A stretch of DNA of 64,000 nt from Billgrantia azerbaijanica (GTDB lineage: Bacteria; Pseudomonadota; Gammaproteobacteria; Pseudomonadales; Halomonadaceae): contig SBLD01000004.1 of NCBI GenBank assembly GCA_004551485.1, positions 124,001 to 188,000 of the forward strand, read 5' to 3'. Under the pieces are notes generated by a model. It was given only the letters and a program-made list of their open reading frames with translations. It was not told the origin of the DNA and did no database searches. Position numbers and translations under genes: made by a program. Positions 27,340 through 36,702 of the stretch are shown here, piece by piece; the first letter of the stretch is position 1, and each line of letters begins with the position of its first letter.

Positions 27340-28338
27340 ATGCAACCGACAGCCGAACAGCGGCGCTGGATGTACCGCCACATGGTGCTCAGCCGCTACC
27401 TCGAGGAGCGCATCGAGGCGCTCTACATGGAAGGCAAGACCCCGGTCTTCAACATGGCCAAGGGGCCGATTCCCGGCGAGATGCACCTCTCCAACGGCCA
27501 GGAGCCGTGCGCGGTGGGCGTCTGCGCGCACCTCACCGCCGACGACATCGTCACCGCCACCCACCGGCCGCACCACATCGCCGTGGCCAAGGGCGTCGAC
27601 CTCGACGCCATGGTCGCCGAGATCTTCGGCAAGGCCAGCGGGCTCTCCGGCGGGCGCGGCGGGCACATGCACCTGTTCGACGCCGCCGTGAACTTCTCCT
27701 GCTCGGGGATCATCGGCGAGGGCCTGGGCCCGGCGGTGGGCGCGGCGCTGTCGCGCAAGCTGCAGGGCAAGCCGGGCGTGGCGGTGGCTTTCATGGGCGA
27801 GGGTGCCGCCAACCAGGGCGCCTTCCACGAGGCGCTCAACCTCGCCGCGGTATGGCAGCTGCCGGTGGTGTTCGTGATCGAGGACAACGCCTGGGGCATC
27901 TCGGTGGCCAAGCAGGCCTCCACCGCCGTGCCGCGCAACGACGCCCGTGCCAGCGCCTACGGCATGCCCGGTGTGCACGTGGCCGACAACGACGTGGAGG
28001 GCGTGTTCGCCGCGGCGGGCGAGGCCATCGCCCGGGCCCGCGAAGGGCGGGGGCCGAGCCTGATCGAGATCGAGACCGCGCGGCTCGCCGGTCACTTCAT
28101 GGGCGACGGCGAGGACTACCGGCCCAAGGGCGAGAAGGAGGGGCTCCAGAGTCGCGACCCCATCCCCCGCTACCGCCGGCAACTGCTCGACGCCGGCGTG
28201 CTCGACGAGGCCGCCGATGCCGAGTTGGTCGAGCAGGCCCGGGGGCGCATCGAGGCCGCCATCCGCTTCGCCCAGCAGAGCGAATTCCTGCCGCCCGAGG
28301 CGGCGCTCGACATGGTCTTTGTCGGAGAAATGTCATGA
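27340..28338 (+). CDS. acoA: Acetoin dehydrogenase E1 component, alpha subunit
   Basis: 332 residues of a thiamine diphosphate-dependent 2-oxoacid/acetoin dehydrogenase alpha chain: GRGGHMHLFD, then the TPP motif as GEGAANQG ... FVIEDNAW. The usual GDG is GEG here (about residues 153-155). With AcoB it cleaves acetoin to acetaldehyde and an acetyl group passed to lipoate. ACAGGAG precedes the ATG; the stop overlaps the next start (ATGA). Confidence 0.9.
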   Translation: MQPTAEQRRWMYRHMVLSRYLEERIEALYMEGKTPVFNMAKGPIPGEMHLSNGQEPCAVGVCAHLTADDIVTATHRPHHIAVAKGVDLDAMVAEIFGKASGLSGGRGGHMHLFDAAVNFSCSGIIGEGLGPAVGAALSRKLQGKPGVAVAFMGEGAANQGAFHEALNLAAVWQLPVVFVIEDNAWGISVAKQASTAVPRNDARASAYGMPGVHVADNDVEGVFAAAGEAIARAREGRGPSLIEIETARLAGHFMGDGEDYRPKGEKEGLQSRDPIPRYRRQLLDAGVLDEAADAELVEQARGRIEAAIRFAQQSEFLPPEAALDMVFVGEMS

Positions 28339-29419
28339 GCACGATGCAAGCGGCGGTGTGGTACCGCGCCAGGGACCTCCGCGTCGAAGCGGTCGAGGCC
28401 CCGACCCTGCAGGACCCTCACCAGGTCAAGGTGAAGGTTGCCGCCTGCGGCATTTGCGGCAGCGATCTTCACGAATACAGCGCCGGGCCCATCTTCATCC
28501 CGGTCGAGGCGCCGCACCCCCTCAGTCAGCAGCGGGCGCCGATCATCATGGGCCACGAGTTCGCCGGCGAGGTCGTGGCAGTGGGGGAGCGCGTCACCCG
28601 GGTCAAGCCCGGCGACCGGGTGGCCATCGAGCCCATCCTCTCGCCCAATCAGGATGGTCGTTATCTGATGGAGCGCTACAACCTGACGCCCCTGCTGGGC
28701 TTCCACGGGCTCTCCGGGGGCGGCGGCGGCTTCTCGGAGTACACCGTGGTGGGCGAGCACATGGTCCACCCGCTGCCCGACGACCTCTCCTATGAGCAGG
28801 GCGCGCTGATCGAGCCGGCGGCCGTGGCCCTGCACGCCGTGCGCCAGAGCGCGCTGAAGGCCGGTGACAGCGCCGTGGTGTTCGGGGCGGGCCCCATCGG
28901 CCTGATGATCATCGAGGCGCTCAAGGCCGCCGGCGCCGCCCGGATCGTCGCCGTGGAGCCGTCGGACTCGCGCCGCCACAAGGCGGCCGAGCTGGGCGCG
29001 CGGGTCGTGGACCCCCGCGAGGCGGACACGGTGGCGCGGGTGCACGACCTGACCCAGGGCGGGGCCGACTTCGCCTTCGAGGTGACCGGCATTTCCGCCG
29101 TGCTCGACCAGGCCATCAATGCCACCCACGCCGGCGGCGAGACCGTGATCGTCAGCATCTGGGAGACCGAGGCGGCCTTCCAGCCCAACGACCTGGTGAT
29201 CAAGGAGCGCACCCTGAAGGGCATCATCGCCTACCGGCACATCTATCCCGCCGTGATGGCCCTCATGCAGCGGGGCTACTTCCGCGCCGAGGACCTGATC
29301 ACCGCGCGCATCGCGCTGGACGACGTGGTCGAGCAGGGCTTCGAGGCGCTGCTCAACGACAAGTCGCACATCAAGATCATCGTACGGCCCGGCCAGCGGC
29401 CGGGCGAAGGAGTCACGTC

Positions 29420-29423
<4 letters not shown>
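28335..29423 (+). CDS. bdhA: (2,3)-Butanediol dehydrogenase, zinc-type alcohol dehydrogenase family
   Basis: 362 residues. Catalytic-zinc region ACGICGSDLHEY (Cys38) and GHEFAGEV (His74/Glu75), GGGGGFSEY as in butanediol dehydrogenases, and the NAD site VFGAGPIGLM. The lobe that normally carries four structural-zinc cysteines reads IEPILSPNQDGRYLMERYN and has none. Interconverts 2,3-butanediol and acetoin, feeding AcoAB. Overlaps both neighbours by ATGA, so it is tightly coupled inside the operon. Confidence 0.88.
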
Positions 29424-30445
<1,022 letters not shown>

Positions 30446-30456
30446 GGAGAGACCCC

Positions 30457-30693
30457 ATGACGACCGATATCCGCGTGCCCGAGGACCTGTGGGAAGGCGA
30501 TACGGAGGGTGTGATCACCGCCTGGCTGGTCGATGACGGTGCCGAAGTGGCGCAGGGCGACCTGGTTGCCGAGGTGATGGTGGAGAAGGCGCAGTACGAG
30601 ATCGAGGCGCCGATCTCGGGCCGGCTCGGCATCGCCAAGCCGGAGGACGAGGTGGTCGCCAAGGGAACCGTCATCGCCACGGTGGACGCGTGA
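30457..30693 (+). CDS. Free-standing lipoyl-domain protein
   Basis: 78 residues, a complete biotin/lipoyl-attachment domain and nothing else. The lipoylated Lys is expected at residue 44 in AEVMVEKAQYEI. It lies 11 bases after acoB and directly before a truncated E2, so it most likely supplies the swinging arm that the E2 lacks. GAGGAGAG precedes the ATG. Confidence 0.88.
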   Translation: MTTDIRVPEDLWEGDTEGVITAWLVDDGAEVAQGDLVAEVMVEKAQYEIEAPISGRLGIAKPEDEVVAKGTVIATVDA

Positions 30694-30703
30694 GGAAAAG
30701 CCC

Positions 30704-31504
30704 ATGAAGCTCGAAACCACGACCCGCTCCGTCCCGTCCCGTCCCCAAGGGGCGGGTTCGGTGCCACCGGCCCGGGAGACGGCGCTGAAGGGCATGCGCG
30801 GCATGATCGCCTCGAAGATGCTGCAGAGCCTGCAGTCGTCGGCGCAGCTGACCCACCACGCCAGTGCCGACCTCGGCGCCGTGCAGGCGTTGCGCGAGCG
30901 GCACCGGGCGACCGGCAAGCCCCCGTCGGTGCAGGACGTCCTGCTGCGCCTGGTGGTACGGACCCTGGCGGACTTCCCGGCGCTGAACGCCACCCTGGAG
31001 GACAACCGCATCACCGAGTTCGACGCCGTGCATCTGGGGCTGGCGATCCCGCTGCCCGACGACCTGCTGGTGGCGCCGGCCCTGTTCGATGCCGACCAAC
31101 TGACCCTGGGCGAGCTGCCGGCGGCGCGCCGGGCGCTGGTCGAGCGGGCCCGCCGCGGCAAGCTGAGCGTGCGCGAGATGACCGGGGCCACCTTCACGGT
31201 CTCCAACCTGGGGCGCTCGCGGGTGCACCACTTCACGCCGATTCTCAACGTGCCCCAGGTGGCCATCCTGGGCATCGGTGGTGTCGAGACGCGGGCCGTG
31301 CCAGACTCGGAAGGGTGGCGAGCGGCGGAGCATATCGGCCTGTCGCTGACCTTCGATCATCGCGCCGTCAACGGGGCCCCGGCGGCTGCCTTTCTCGATG
31401 CCCTGTGCGAGCGCATCGAGCGGCTTCCGCCCGAGGCGTTCGACGGCGAGCTGGCCCAGGGGGCCGGGCAGGAGAGGCATGACGATACCACCGACCGCCG
31501 ATGA
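30704..31504 (+). CDS. acoC: E2 acetyltransferase core of the acetoin dehydrogenase complex (no lipoyl domain)
   Basis: 266 residues matching only the catalytic domain of 2-oxoacid dehydrogenase acyltransferases (LKGMRGMIASKM at about 29, GATFTVSNLG, VAILGIGGVE). The lipoyl and E3-binding domains are missing; the lipoyl part is the separate protein just upstream. The active-site motif is DHRAVNG (about 220-226), with Asn where most E2s have Asp (HRxxDG). No E3 gene is in the cluster, so a housekeeping Lpd must serve. Confidence 0.85.
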   Translation: MKLETTTRSVPSRPQGAGSVPPARETALKGMRGMIASKMLQSLQSSAQLTHHASADLGAVQALRERHRATGKPPSVQDVLLRLVVRTLADFPALNATLEDNRITEFDAVHLGLAIPLPDDLLVAPALFDADQLTLGELPAARRALVERARRGKLSVREMTGATFTVSNLGRSRVHHFTPILNVPQVAILGIGGVETRAVPDSEGWRAAEHIGLSLTFDHRAVNGAPAAAFLDALCERIERLPPEAFDGELAQGAGQERHDDTTDRR

Positions 31505-32195
31505 CACCGGCTGGCGGCTCCAGCGGCCCACGATCGACGCCGGCCTGGCGCTCGAGGAGGCGCTGCTGGAGTCGATCTGCCAGGGCGAGAGCCGCTTCGG
31601 CCTGGTGGCCTGGTCGCCCACCGATCGGGCGCTGGTGATGCCGCGCCGCCACGAGCGCGTGGCGGGCTTTCCCGAGGCGCGCCGCGCCCTGAGCGAGAGG
31701 GGCTGGCCGATCCGCTTTCGCGCCACCGGCGGCACGCCGGTGCCCCAGTCGCCGGCGGTGGTCAACGTGGCGCTGGCGCTGCGCTGCCAGGTGGGCAGTT
31801 CCGCGGCCCACCTGGAGTGGGGCTATCACCGCCTCGGCGATCCCTGGTGCGCCTGGCTCGCGGCGCTGGGAGTCCGGGACGTCGACCTGGGTTCGGCCCC
31901 GGGGGCCTACTGCGACGGTCGCTTCAACGTGCGCATCGGTGGACGCAAGCTGGTCGGCACCGCCCAGCGCTGGCGCCGGGTGCGCGGCAGTCGCGACATG
32001 GCGATGCTCGCCCACGGCGCCATGCAGGTGGGCGACACCCCCGAGGCGCTGGTTGCGGTGGTCAACGCCTACCAGGCGGCCATCGGCGACCCGCAGCGCT
32101 TTGCGGCCGGCAGCCATGTCGCGCTGAGCCAGGAATTGCCCGACCTCGATCCGGAGGCCGCGCTGCCGGGGTTGCTCGAGCGCCTGGTGGGCTAG
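31479..32195 (+). CDS. Lipoate-protein ligase A-like protein
   Basis: 238 residues of the LplA/BirA fold: RRHERVAGFPEARRAL, IRFRATGGTPVPQ (replacing RxxGGG), FNVRIGGRKLVGTAQRWRR and a C-terminal FAAGSHVALSQELP segment. It probably lipoylates the free lipoyl domain encoded two genes upstream (inference). GAGAGG precedes the ATG, which lies 26 bases inside the acoC end. A decayed copy of its 3' end is at 35640-35815. Confidence 0.82.
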   Translation: MTIPPTADDTGWRLQRPTIDAGLALEEALLESICQGESRFGLVAWSPTDRALVMPRRHERVAGFPEARRALSERGWPIRFRATGGTPVPQSPAVVNVALALRCQVGSSAAHLEWGYHRLGDPWCAWLAALGVRDVDLGSAPGAYCDGRFNVRIGGRKLVGTAQRWRRVRGSRDMAMLAHGAMQVGDTPEALVAVVNAYQAAIGDPQRFAAGSHVALSQELPDLDPEAALPGLLERLVG

Positions 32196-32296
32196 GGAGG
32201 CGACTCGGCAAGAGTTCCCGGTGATATTCATCATTCGATTATCTGATTACGTCGATTTGCCTCTGATGCGTATCCGGTTGGCTCATCACGCGTTCC

Positions 32297-32431
32297 TCAT
32301 GCGGCCATGGCCGGGATCGCGCCGATCTCGCATAACGGTCGCATCTCGCTCATGTCCAGCGGATGTGTTCCGGTGAGGAAACGCTCCACGGTGTTACGAT
32401 TCTGGTCGATGGTATGTTGATTAGCCTGCAT
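32297..32431 (-). CDS. Small 44-residue ORF after the MBL gene, possibly a truncated SnoaL/PhzA-like protein
   Basis: GAGGAAAGCGCC lies before the ATG, only 10 bases after the upstream MBL stop, so it looks translated as part of that operon. The product begins MQANQHTIDQNRNTVERFLTG, which resembles the N-terminal helix of NTF2-like SnoaL or PhzA/B proteins; the barrel is missing. It could be a truncation or a real small protein. Confidence 0.4.
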   Translation of the reverse strand: MQANQHTIDQNRNTVERFLTGTHPLDMSEMRPLCEIGAIPAMAA

Positions 32432-32441
32432 GGCGCTTTCC

Positions 32442-33284
32442 TCAAATTGTGTTGCTCATTGCGGCGCGGGTTCGCTCCATCGTCGCAGCAAGCTGTTCCA
32501 GCGAAAACGCATCATTCGCCGGCGTGACGCCATGTACGTAGGCATCGGCGATTATGCGGGTGAGCGTCTCGACGCCTTGTCGGGCGACCGGAAGGTGTCC
32601 CGACAGCAGGATGTCCGGATCGAGCCTTTCGATTGCGCGCAAAGTGCGCCCGAGCCCGGCGCGGTCGACCCTTGACAGCCAGGGGGCGTCAATGGACGAC
32701 CAATTGACCAGTCCCTCGCGCAGCGCCTCGCCACCGACCTCACATGTTTCTTCCACGGCATGCTGGAGCAGGGCGCCAAAGCTGTCGGCAGCGAACAGAA
32801 CCCGCTCCCTTTCGTCGAAGAACCCGATGGTTTCCGGCGCATCGTAGTAGGGCGGGCGCAACGGCATGAGCCGGTGCCCCCCTGCTTCGAATGCCATACC
32901 CGGCTCGAGAATGCTGACTCGGGAGAGATCGAGTCCTGCGAGCCCCATCTTTCCTGCCCCGAGGAAGTTGGTGACGATCCTGGCGTTTGGCGCGCGTTCG
33001 AGCACCCTTCCCAGATTGCCGACATGGTCGGGATCCATGTGACTGAGCCAGATCCAGCCCAGATCCTCTGGATCAATCTCGCTTGCCAGCGAATCCAGGT
33101 ACTCGTCGCCGAGCGCAGCCAGTCCGGTGTCCACCAGCATCGGCTCGCTTCCCTTGAGCAGGAAGCTGTTGACGGGAAGCACCCCCATACCGGGTACCGG
33201 CAGCCATGCCGGCAATACGGTCCAGGCGCTGGTGACGCGTTTTGCCGCGTACTGCGTGGGTTTCACGATGGCAGTCACGTTCAT
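32442..33284 (-). CDS. MBL-fold metallo-hydrolase with di-iron-type motif
   Basis: 280 residues. The metal motif is SHMDPDHVGN, i.e. H-x-D-x-D-H, resembling the HxExDH site of flavodiiron/ODP proteins rather than the HxHxDH of hydrolases. Further ligands are probable in FAADSFGALL and LSGHLPVA. No flavodoxin domain. Function unknown; oxygen or NO chemistry, or sensing, is one possibility. Divergent from a tetR gene with a 15-bp dyad between them. Lower G+C than the aco operon. Confidence 0.78.
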   Translation of the reverse strand: MNVTAIVKPTQYAAKRVTSAWTVLPAWLPVPGMGVLPVNSFLLKGSEPMLVDTGLAALGDEYLDSLASEIDPEDLGWIWLSHMDPDHVGNLGRVLERAPNARIVTNFLGAGKMGLAGLDLSRVSILEPGMAFEAGGHRLMPLRPPYYDAPETIGFFDERERVLFAADSFGALLQHAVEETCEVGGEALREGLVNWSSIDAPWLSRVDRAGLGRTLRAIERLDPDILLSGHLPVARQGVETLTRIIADAYVHGVTPANDAFSLEQLAATMERTRAAMSNTI

Positions 33285-33308
33285 TGCTCCTTTCTCAAAT
33301 TAAGTAAA

Positions 33309-33323
33309 CACGACAGTTTCGTG
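33309..33323. promoter_or_regulatory. Probable TetR operator
   Basis: CACGA-CAGTT-TCGTG, a perfect 5-5-5 inverted repeat in AT-rich DNA between the divergent MBL and tetR genes. Symmetry and position fit autoregulation by the TetR protein. Confidence 0.5.
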
Positions 33324-33380
33324 AAAATATGCCCTGATCTGCCCCTTGTCAATATTTCAATAAACATGTATGGTTCATCA

Positions 33381-33983
33381 ATGAGCGAAAAACGACCTTA
33401 CCGAATGCGCAAGCGCGCGGAATCCCAGGAGAAAACCCGCCAGCGGATCGTCGAGGCCACCATGCAGTTGCACGAGGAGCTGGGGCCGCGCGCGACGACC
33501 ATCAGCGCCATCGCCGAGCGGGCGGGCGTGCAGCGGCTCACTGTCTACCGCCACTTCCCCGACGAAACGGCAGTATTCCAGGCCTGCACCAGCCATTGGT
33601 TGGACCTTAATCCGCCGCCGAACCCGCAGTCATGGGAGTCGATCGCCGACCCTTGGGAGCGACTTGCTGCGGCCCTGTCAGCTTTTTACGAGTACTATGC
33701 GGCAACCGAGCGCATGTGGACGGTTTCGCATCGCGATGTGTCCGCGGTTGACGCACTGCAGGAGCCCATGGCCGACTTCGCAACCTACGTTACGGAGATC
33801 GCGGATGATCTAGCCAAGCCTCTCTGGCCCGACACTAGAACGGCAAGTTCGGTCAAGGTGACGGTCCAACATGCGCTCGCGTTCTTGACCTGGAAGGATC
33901 TACAGAAACGGGGGGTGGAAAATGCGAGGAAAGTCGAGCTGGTCGTGTCCTGGTTATCGGGGATCACCCAGGAATCGCAATGA
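33381..33983 (+). CDS. TetR/AcrR-family regulator
   Basis: 200 residues. N-terminal TetR HTH: KTRQRIVEATMQLHEELG..., then TTISAIAERAGVQRLTVYRHF. The ligand domain follows. ATG at 33381 is chosen; an ATG at 33366 adds five residues, and the frame open further upstream is antisense to the MBL gene. It overlaps the 3' end of the convergent lysE-type gene by about 20 bases. Likely represses the divergent MBL gene. Confidence 0.87.
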   Translation: MSEKRPYRMRKRAESQEKTRQRIVEATMQLHEELGPRATTISAIAERAGVQRLTVYRHFPDETAVFQACTSHWLDLNPPPNPQSWESIADPWERLAAALSAFYEYYAATERMWTVSHRDVSAVDALQEPMADFATYVTEIADDLAKPLWPDTRTASSVKVTVQHALAFLTWKDLQKRGVENARKVELVVSWLSGITQESQ

Positions 33984-34593
33984 GTGCGCCGATGGCGATG
34001 ATGCCCCCGCCGGTCACATAGGCGAGCGGTATTCGAATTTGCTGCAACACCTTGGCGACGGGCCGGAAGTTCACCGTGCATGCCACCAACGCGTACCAGC
34101 CACCCGCGATGACCATGACAATGCCGACGACCATTGCCTGAAACCACACCGGAGCGCTCGTTGGCACTGCTAGCGAGAAAAGACTGGTAAAGAAGATTGC
34201 CGCCTTGGGATTGCTCAGGTCGACGACGATACCGCGCCAAAAGGCTGCCTTGGCGGAGACGGTGCCAACCGCCATTTCCGGGGCGACTGGTGAATGCCGT
34301 GTCGACAGGACCATCCTTACGCCCAGGTAGACAAGGTAGCCGCCACCGGCCAGTTTCACGATGTGATAGAGCCAGGCAGCTGTCTCGAAAAGAAGACCGA
34401 GACCTACCAGACTCATGATTGCCCAAATGGCTGTGCCGGCGGCAATACCGAGCGACAATATCAAGCCGAGTTGGCGGGACTGTGTCGTGGCGATGTGGAC
34501 GGTGGCGAAAAAATTGGGTCCCGGACTGAGGACCGTGATGGTCCATGCACTGATGATGGTCGCGAGGCTCGCCCACAAAGATAGTGTCATCAT
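33964..34593 (-). CDS. LysE/RhtB-family exporter
   Basis: 209 residues and five to six membrane helices, with the family start ...SPGPNFFATVHIATTQSRQLGL and the DLSNPKAAIFFTSLF segment. Exports amino acids or related small molecules; the substrate cannot be told. It belongs to the accessory block with the MBL and TetR genes. Its stop lies inside the tetR 3' end. Confidence 0.87.
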   Translation of the reverse strand: MMTLSLWASLATIISAWTITVLSPGPNFFATVHIATTQSRQLGLILSLGIAAGTAIWAIMSLVGLGLLFETAAWLYHIVKLAGGGYLVYLGVRMVLSTRHSPVAPEMAVGTVSAKAAFWRGIVVDLSNPKAAIFFTSLFSLAVPTSAPVWFQAMVVGIVMVIAGGWYALVACTVNFRPVAKVLQQIRIPLAYVTGGGIIAIGALIAIPG

Positions 34594-34789
34594 TCATACT
34601 CCTTTCTGACGCACTCAGCCTGGCCCAGGGATCTTGTAATTCGATGAGCATTGATGTTTCATAAAATCTGCTTTCGGATTTTTCTGTTGTCAAGCATTAA
34701 TTATTCAAAGGTGGTTATCGAAATTAATGATGATGTCGCCAGGCCCCTTATGCCGAAAGGGGGCCGCGCAATGTGCGCAATGACAGAGA

Positions 34790-34892
34790 CGGCATCTACC
34801 GGCGCAGTGGCGGAGACGAACTGGTGCTGGACTTGACCGAAAGCGGGGAGGGCTACACGGGGGACCTCCATCTAGCACTGGCGATGAATTGA
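34790..34892 (+). other. Fragment of an unidentified coding sequence
   Basis: In the 34594-34972 gap an in-frame stretch reads NDRDGIYRRSGGDELVLDL, then TESGEGYTGDLHLALAMN before a stop at 34890. High G+C and codon use like the host core, with no start codon in sensible context. It looks like the 3' end of a gene whose body is gone. The AT-rich part before 34750 shows no gene. Confidence 0.3.
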
Positions 34893-34972
34893 GAGCACCC
34901 TGGAGAGGCGTCGAGCAAGGCGGCGAGGCGCAGGCAGAAGGGGGCGAGGTCATGACCGTCCCGGCCATCCGG

Positions 34973-35446
34973 TCACAGCAGCAGGGCGCCCTCGAGGGGC
35001 ACGAAGCGCGTGGCCGACCGGATCAGCGCCCCGGCGGTGAGCGCGGGCACGCCGTAGACCTCGACCTCCACGCCGTGCTCGAGACGCAGGGTATCGGCCA
35101 GCAGCGCGAAGTCACCATCGCCGGAGGCCAGCACCACCACGTCGGCCCGCCCGGCGTGCTTTACCGCATCCAGGGTGATGCCCACGTCCCAGTCGCCCTT
35201 GGCCGAGCCGTCGGCCCGCTGGATGAAGGGCTTGAGCTTCACCTCGAAGCCGATGGCTCGGAGGATGTTCTGGAATTGGCGCTGCTTCTCGTCGCCCCGA
35301 TCGATGGCGTAGGCGAACGCTCCGACCACCCGGCGCCCCTCGGTCGCCCTGGCCCAGAGGGTGTTGTAGTCGATATGCCGACCGTAGGCATGGCGAGCGG
35401 TGTAATACAGGTTCTGTACGTCCACCAGCAGCAGTACGTTCTGCAT
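34973..35446 (-). CDS. NYN-domain (LabA/DUF88-like) protein
   Basis: 157 residues. PIN-like NYN nuclease fold: LLLVDVQNLYYTAR at the start, GDWDVGITLDAVK in the middle and VVLASGDGDFALLADTLR with the acidic SGDGDF motif. Family members are predicted metal-dependent RNases. ATG at 35446 (MQNVLLL) is chosen; the frame continues upstream without family similarity. G+C is like the host core, unlike the TetR/LysE genes beside it. Confidence 0.85.
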   Translation of the reverse strand: MQNVLLLVDVQNLYYTARHAYGRHIDYNTLWARATEGRRVVGAFAYAIDRGDEKQRQFQNILRAIGFEVKLKPFIQRADGSAKGDWDVGITLDAVKHAGRADVVVLASGDGDFALLADTLRLEHGVEVEVYGVPALTAGALIRSATRFVPLEGALLL

Positions 35447-35639
35447 GATGAGGTTCCCAGGGTGAGGTGGGCGGGTGGCGCCATTGGCGGCAGCGCGATC
35501 TTCGGGGTGGCGGCAAGCGTCGCCCCGGGAGGTCGTCAGTCGACCGGCGTGACCTGCCCAGCGTCGAGAATATGGTGCAGTCCGGTGCATTCCACCATGG
35601 CATCGGCGCAGTTGGCCACGATCTCCGAGTGGGTCGGCA

Positions 35640-35815
35640 CATGGCTCGACCGGTCGGCGACACCCCCGAGGCGGTGGTCAAGCCTACCCGGTGGCCATCG
35701 GCGCTTCGCGGCCGGCAGCCACGTCGCGCTGCATCAGGTACTGCCCGAGCTGGATATCGTGGATATCGACGCGGCGTTGCCGGCACGGCCGGAGCGCTTG
35801 GCGAACGTAGCGTGA
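35640..35815 (+). pseudogene. Decayed copy of the 3' end of the lipoate ligase-like gene
   Basis: Reading across frames gives VGDTPEAVV, AYPVAIG, then RFAAGSHVALHQVLPELD and a C-terminus ending ERLANVA, the counterpart of VGDTPEAL...RFAAGSHVALSQELPDLD...ERLVG at 32024-32195. A deletion at the DPQ codons breaks the frame. Same orientation as the parent, 3.6 kb away. On the opposite strand, 35536-35652 carries a short open tail (VPTHSEIVANCADAMVE... to stop) of unknown origin. Together they fill the 35447-35824 gap. Confidence 0.85.
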
Positions 35816-35824
35816 GAGAGACCC

Positions 35825-36175
35825 ATGAGCGAGTACACCGATCACCTGCGTGATGTCTTCGCCCTGTTCGGGCCGATCACGGCGCGCCGGATGTTCGGTG
35901 GCCACGGCATCTATCACGAGGGCCTGATGTTCGCGCTGGTCGCCGACGAGACGCTCTACCTCAAGGCGGACGACGAGAATGTCGCCGACTTCGAGCGGGA
36001 GGGGCTGGGGCCGTTCGAGTACCACAAGGGCGGCAAGGTGATACGGGTCGCCTACTACCAGGCCCCGGAAGCGCTGCTCGAGGACCGCGAGCTGGCCGCG
36101 GCCTGGGCGCGTCGTTCGTTTGCTGCCGCCCAGCGCGCCCAGGCCCGCAAGCGCAAGCCGACCCGGAAGAAATGA
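35825..36175 (+). CDS. TfoX/Sxy N-terminal domain protein
   Basis: 116 residues. Single TfoX-N domain (ARRMFGGHGIYHEGLMFALVAD..., YLKADDEN, YYQAPEALLED) and a basic tail (RKRKPTRKK). It lacks the C-terminal domain of the competence regulator Sxy, so a competence role should not be assumed. GAGAGACCC precedes the ATG. It starts 10 bases after the ligase pseudogene. Confidence 0.88.
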   Translation: MSEYTDHLRDVFALFGPITARRMFGGHGIYHEGLMFALVADETLYLKADDENVADFEREGLGPFEYHKGGKVIRVAYYQAPEALLEDRELAAAWARRSFAAAQRAQARKRKPTRKK

Positions 36176-36194
36176 GGGGCAATGCGGTTCGCCG

Positions 36195-36572
36195 CTATTC
36201 CGCCGCATCGTCGACCTGGAAGAGGCCAAAGGTGTTGCCCTCGGTGTCGAGGAAGTAACCCTGCCAGCAGCGGCCGGGTATGGCGAACTTGGGCAGGGCG
36301 ACCTGCCCGCCGGCGCTGGCGATGCGCTGGGCCGCCGTGTCGAAGTCGTCCACCTCGAACGAGCAGACGAAGGCATTCGTGCCGCACTCGGCCGGTGGCG
36401 TGCGTGCCGGACGCTGAAGCAGGCCGCCTCCTGCCCCGCCGGTTTCGATGCGCCAATACTCGACGGGGAGTCCCTCGACCCTGTCGAACCGCCAGCCGAA
36501 GAGCGCGCGATAGAAGGCGACGGCACGCTGGGTGTCGTCGGCCTGAATCTCGAAGTAGCACTGTCCGCTCAT
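36195..36572 (-). CDS. VOC-family (glyoxalase-like) protein
   Basis: 125 residues, two betaalphabetabetabeta modules. Starts MSGQCYFEIQADD and carries AVAFYRALFGW and GRCWQGYFLDTEGNTFGLFQ. Resembles the small cytosolic bleomycin-resistance/glyoxalase-like proteins; substrate unknown. AGGAGGGAGGC precedes the start. Confidence 0.85.
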   Translation of the reverse strand: MSGQCYFEIQADDTQRAVAFYRALFGWRFDRVEGLPVEYWRIETGGAGGGLLQRPARTPPAECGTNAFVCSFEVDDFDTAAQRIASAGGQVALPKFAIPGRCWQGYFLDTEGNTFGLFQVDDAAE

Positions 36573-36702
36573 GCCTCCCTCCTGGATGCCCGCGAAACCG
36601 TGGCGGGTCTTCGAACCCGCCCAAACGGTAGCCTATACCCCACGGATCGACTGGAGGAGAGGTAATTGACAACGGCGCCTTGCGGCGCCGCCGTCATGCG
36701 CG

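Noticed and set aside
32760-33380. Extension of the TetR frame by about 200 codons
   Set aside because: Antisense to the MBL gene; no similarity, and TetR proteins start just before the HTH.
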